Positions 50,949 to 52,220 of a DNA stretch of 52,220 bases are shown here, piece by piece. The DNA is from Bacillota bacterium (lineage in GTDB: Bacteria > Bacillota > Sulfobacillia > JAUYEF01). Below the pieces are notes generated by a model. The model had not been told where the DNA came from, ran no database searches, and saw nothing but the letters and a program-made list of their open reading frames with translations. The stretch's first letter is position 1; each line of letters begins with the position of its first letter. The stretch is taken from contig JAUYEF010000244.1 in NCBI GenBank assembly GCA_030691635.1, positions 1 to 52,220 of the forward strand, given 5' to 3'. A program made the position numbers and the translations under genes.

Positions 50949-51554
50949 GTGCGACGGATCCTCATAGTGGTCTTCGACGGTGTTGAAGAACTGGACTTTT
51001 GCGGCCCGTACGAGGTCTTCTCAGTCGCCAACAGGATGGCGGCGGCCTCACAGGCTCCGGTGCCTTATGCCATCACGCTTGTGGGCGAGCATGGCGGGCC
51101 ATTGACATGCGCCGGGGGGCTGAAGGTGCTCCCGGACGCCACGATGGACGACTGCGCGAGGCCGGACATCCTGGTCGTACCGGGCGGTGCAGGCACAAGG
51201 CGTGGAGAGGACATCGAGCCGGTGGTGGGCTTTATCCGGGACAGCGACCCTCATTGCGAGATCATCGCATCCGTCTGCACCGGGGCGCTGCTGCTTGCCA
51301 GGGCGGGGCTTCTGGACGGCCGGAGGGCCACGACACATTGGGCCAGCCTCGACCTGCTACAGGAGCAACATCCGGCAGTGGATGTGGTGAGGGGCGTCAG
51401 GTTTGTGGATGAAGGCAGGATCATCACCGCCGGCGGGATATCTGCCGGAATAGACCTTGCCCTGCATGTTGTCGAGCGCACCGCCGGGCCCGGGCTGGCG
51501 TCGCTCACGGCCCAGAGGATGGAGTACGCATGGAGGCCTGCCTGCGCCCAATAG
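50949..51554 (+). CDS. DJ-1/PfpI-family protein
   Basis: A 201-residue protein of the class I glutamine amidotransferase-like DJ-1/PfpI superfamily. It starts RRILIVVFDGVEELDFCGPYEVF, has the nucleophile C110 in ASVCTGALLLARAGLLDG and RRATTHWA, then GGISAGIDLALHVVE. The pattern fits the isonitrile hydratase and AraC-like N-terminal group. GTG 50949 follows GAGGTG with good spacing; longer frames back to 50736 have no ribosome site. Substrate not known. Confidence 0.88.
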   Translation: MRRILIVVFDGVEELDFCGPYEVFSVANRMAAASQAPVPYAITLVGEHGGPLTCAGGLKVLPDATMDDCARPDILVVPGGAGTRRGEDIEPVVGFIRDSDPHCEIIASVCTGALLLARAGLLDGRRATTHWASLDLLQEQHPAVDVVRGVRFVDEGRIITAGGISAGIDLALHVVERTAGPGLASLTAQRMEYAWRPACAQ

Positions 51555-51640
51555 CGCAGGTCATGCATGGAAGCCCTGCGTGCGCCGGATAGGGCAGGTC
51601 AACCCCCGTTTCTGGAGAATCGATACACGGTGGACAAGGC

Positions 51641-51666
51641 CGGGCCGGCGTCGAGCGGCCGGCCCG
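51641..51666 (+). terminator. Hairpin between DJ-1 and M14 peptidase genes
   Basis: CGGGCCGGC (51641-51649) pairs with GCCGGCCCG (51658-51666), 8-nt loop. It is 86 bp after the DJ-1 stop and just before the M14 ribosome site; no T-run. Confidence 0.45.
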
Positions 51667-51683
51667 AAGGGAGAGAATGGATC

Positions 51684-52220
51684 ATGCCCGTATCACCTGA
51701 GGAGTTCGCGGTATACACCACCTACAACGAGCTGCAGGACAAGCTCCAGGCCCTCAAGGCAGAGCACCCAGGACTGATGAAGCTTGAGTCGGCGGGGAAG
51801 ACCACGGGCGGCCGCGACCTGTGGCTGGCCACCATCACCAACTTCGCGACCAGCTCGGATGAAGCCAAGCCTGCGATGTACATCGATGGGAACCATCATG
51901 CGGGTGAGGTGACTGGTTGCGCAACATGCCTTTACACCATCGCCTATTTGCTTGGAAACTACGGCAAGGACGAATCAGTGACGAGCCTGCTCGACACGCG
52001 AGCGTTCTATATCCTGCCGCGAGTCAGCCCGGACGGCGCTGAGCTCTATCTCACCACCCCGTACATGCTGCGCAGCACACCGAGGCTCTGGCCGCTCGAC
52101 CGGGTGGACGATGGCATCGTTCCGGAAGACATGGATGGCGACGGCAGGATTCTCAACATGAGATTCCCCGACCCTGATGGCGACTTCAAAATGTCTTCGA
52201 AGGACCCGCGGCTGATGGTC
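51684..52220 (+). CDS. M14-family zinc carboxypeptidase, 5' part (cut by window end)
   Basis: The first 179 codons of a metallocarboxypeptidase-like protein; the frame is open to the right edge. LYLTTPYML and the zinc motif GNHHAGEVTG (H72, E75) are clear, preceded by ESAGKTTGGRDLWLATI, the usual M14 lead-in, and followed by LPRVSPDGAE. No signal peptide is seen. ATG 51684 follows GAAGGGAGAG; ATG 51677 is out of frame and stops early. The third zinc ligand and the catalytic glutamate lie beyond the window. Confidence 0.9.
   Translation, partial: MPVSPEEFAVYTTYNELQDKLQALKAEHPGLMKLESAGKTTGGRDLWLATITNFATSSDEAKPAMYIDGNHHAGEVTGCATCLYTIAYLLGNYGKDESVTSLLDTRAFYILPRVSPDGAELYLTTPYMLRSTPRLWPLDRVDDGIVPEDMDGDGRILNMRFPDPDGDFKMSSKDPRLMV

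Overview
The window is high-GC bacterial DNA, densely coded on both strands. It starts inside one gene (a CocE-type hydrolase) and ends inside another (an M14 peptidase). I see no rRNA, tRNA, CRISPR array, plasmid or phage module. The best lineage guess is an anaerobic, spore-forming-type Firmicute. Three things point that way: a lysine (L-box) riboswitch, a Spo0E-family small protein, and heavy use of TTG/GTG starts behind strong Shine-Dalgarno sites (one start is probably CTG). The metabolism is oxygen-sensitive and ferredoxin-linked: aldehyde:ferredoxin oxidoreductase, 2-oxoglutarate-type and indolepyruvate-type 2-oxoacid:ferredoxin oxidoreductases, and an ADP-forming acyl-CoA synthetase. 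Together with many peptidases and amidohydrolases this suggests a peptide and amino-acid fermenter. This assignment is inference.

Layout. 1-1500: the 3' part of a frameshifted CocE-family hydrolase, then a decaying stretch with a cyclophilin-like pseudogene and a transposase remnant. 1517-4888: a promoter, a well-preserved lysine riboswitch with an intrinsic terminator, then four co-directional genes for uncharacterised membrane proteins (the first looks like DUF6754) closed by a 16-bp hairpin. This is the most novel unit in the window. 4948-13098: MATE transporter, PatB-type C-S lyase, a PLP fold-type II enzyme, a nitronate monooxygenase-like/amidohydrolase pair and an M20 peptidase. 13176-20691: double-[4Fe-4S] QueG-like protein, a frameshifted ECF transporter S component, a beta-propeller lipoprotein, aldehyde:ferredoxin oxidoreductase and a Lon-family protease. 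20915-21595: Spo0E-like protein and a single-domain response regulator.

21938-29910 is a compact operon: ADP-forming acyl-CoA synthetase (alpha-beta fusion), korD, korA, a korB-korC fusion, a sodium:solute symporter and an amidohydrolase. The logic is import, amide cleavage, oxidative decarboxylation of a 2-oxoacid to acyl-CoA with reduced ferredoxin, then ATP from acyl-CoA. 29911-30482 is a repeat-rich convergent intergenic region without genes. 30483-33200: leucyl aminopeptidase, nitroreductase and a small acidic protein. 33346-39928: a second ferredoxin cluster with a cDPG-synthetase-like GTPase, iorA, iorB, panB and a full-length CocE-family hydrolase paralogous to the broken copy at the left edge.

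39985-52220 is a mixed region: radical SAM protein, metallo-beta-lactamase-fold hydrolase, winged-helix YcaQ-like protein, DUF3795 protein, threonine aldolase, class A beta-lactamase-like protein, creatininase-family amidase, cytidine deaminase, a ~1000-residue exported protein of unknown function with a duplicated module, a DJ-1/PfpI protein and an M14 carboxypeptidase cut by the window end. Several small genes are broken (CocE copy, cyclophilin-like, transposase, ECF S component, GNAT). Two of the breaks are simple indels in C runs and could be assembly errors.
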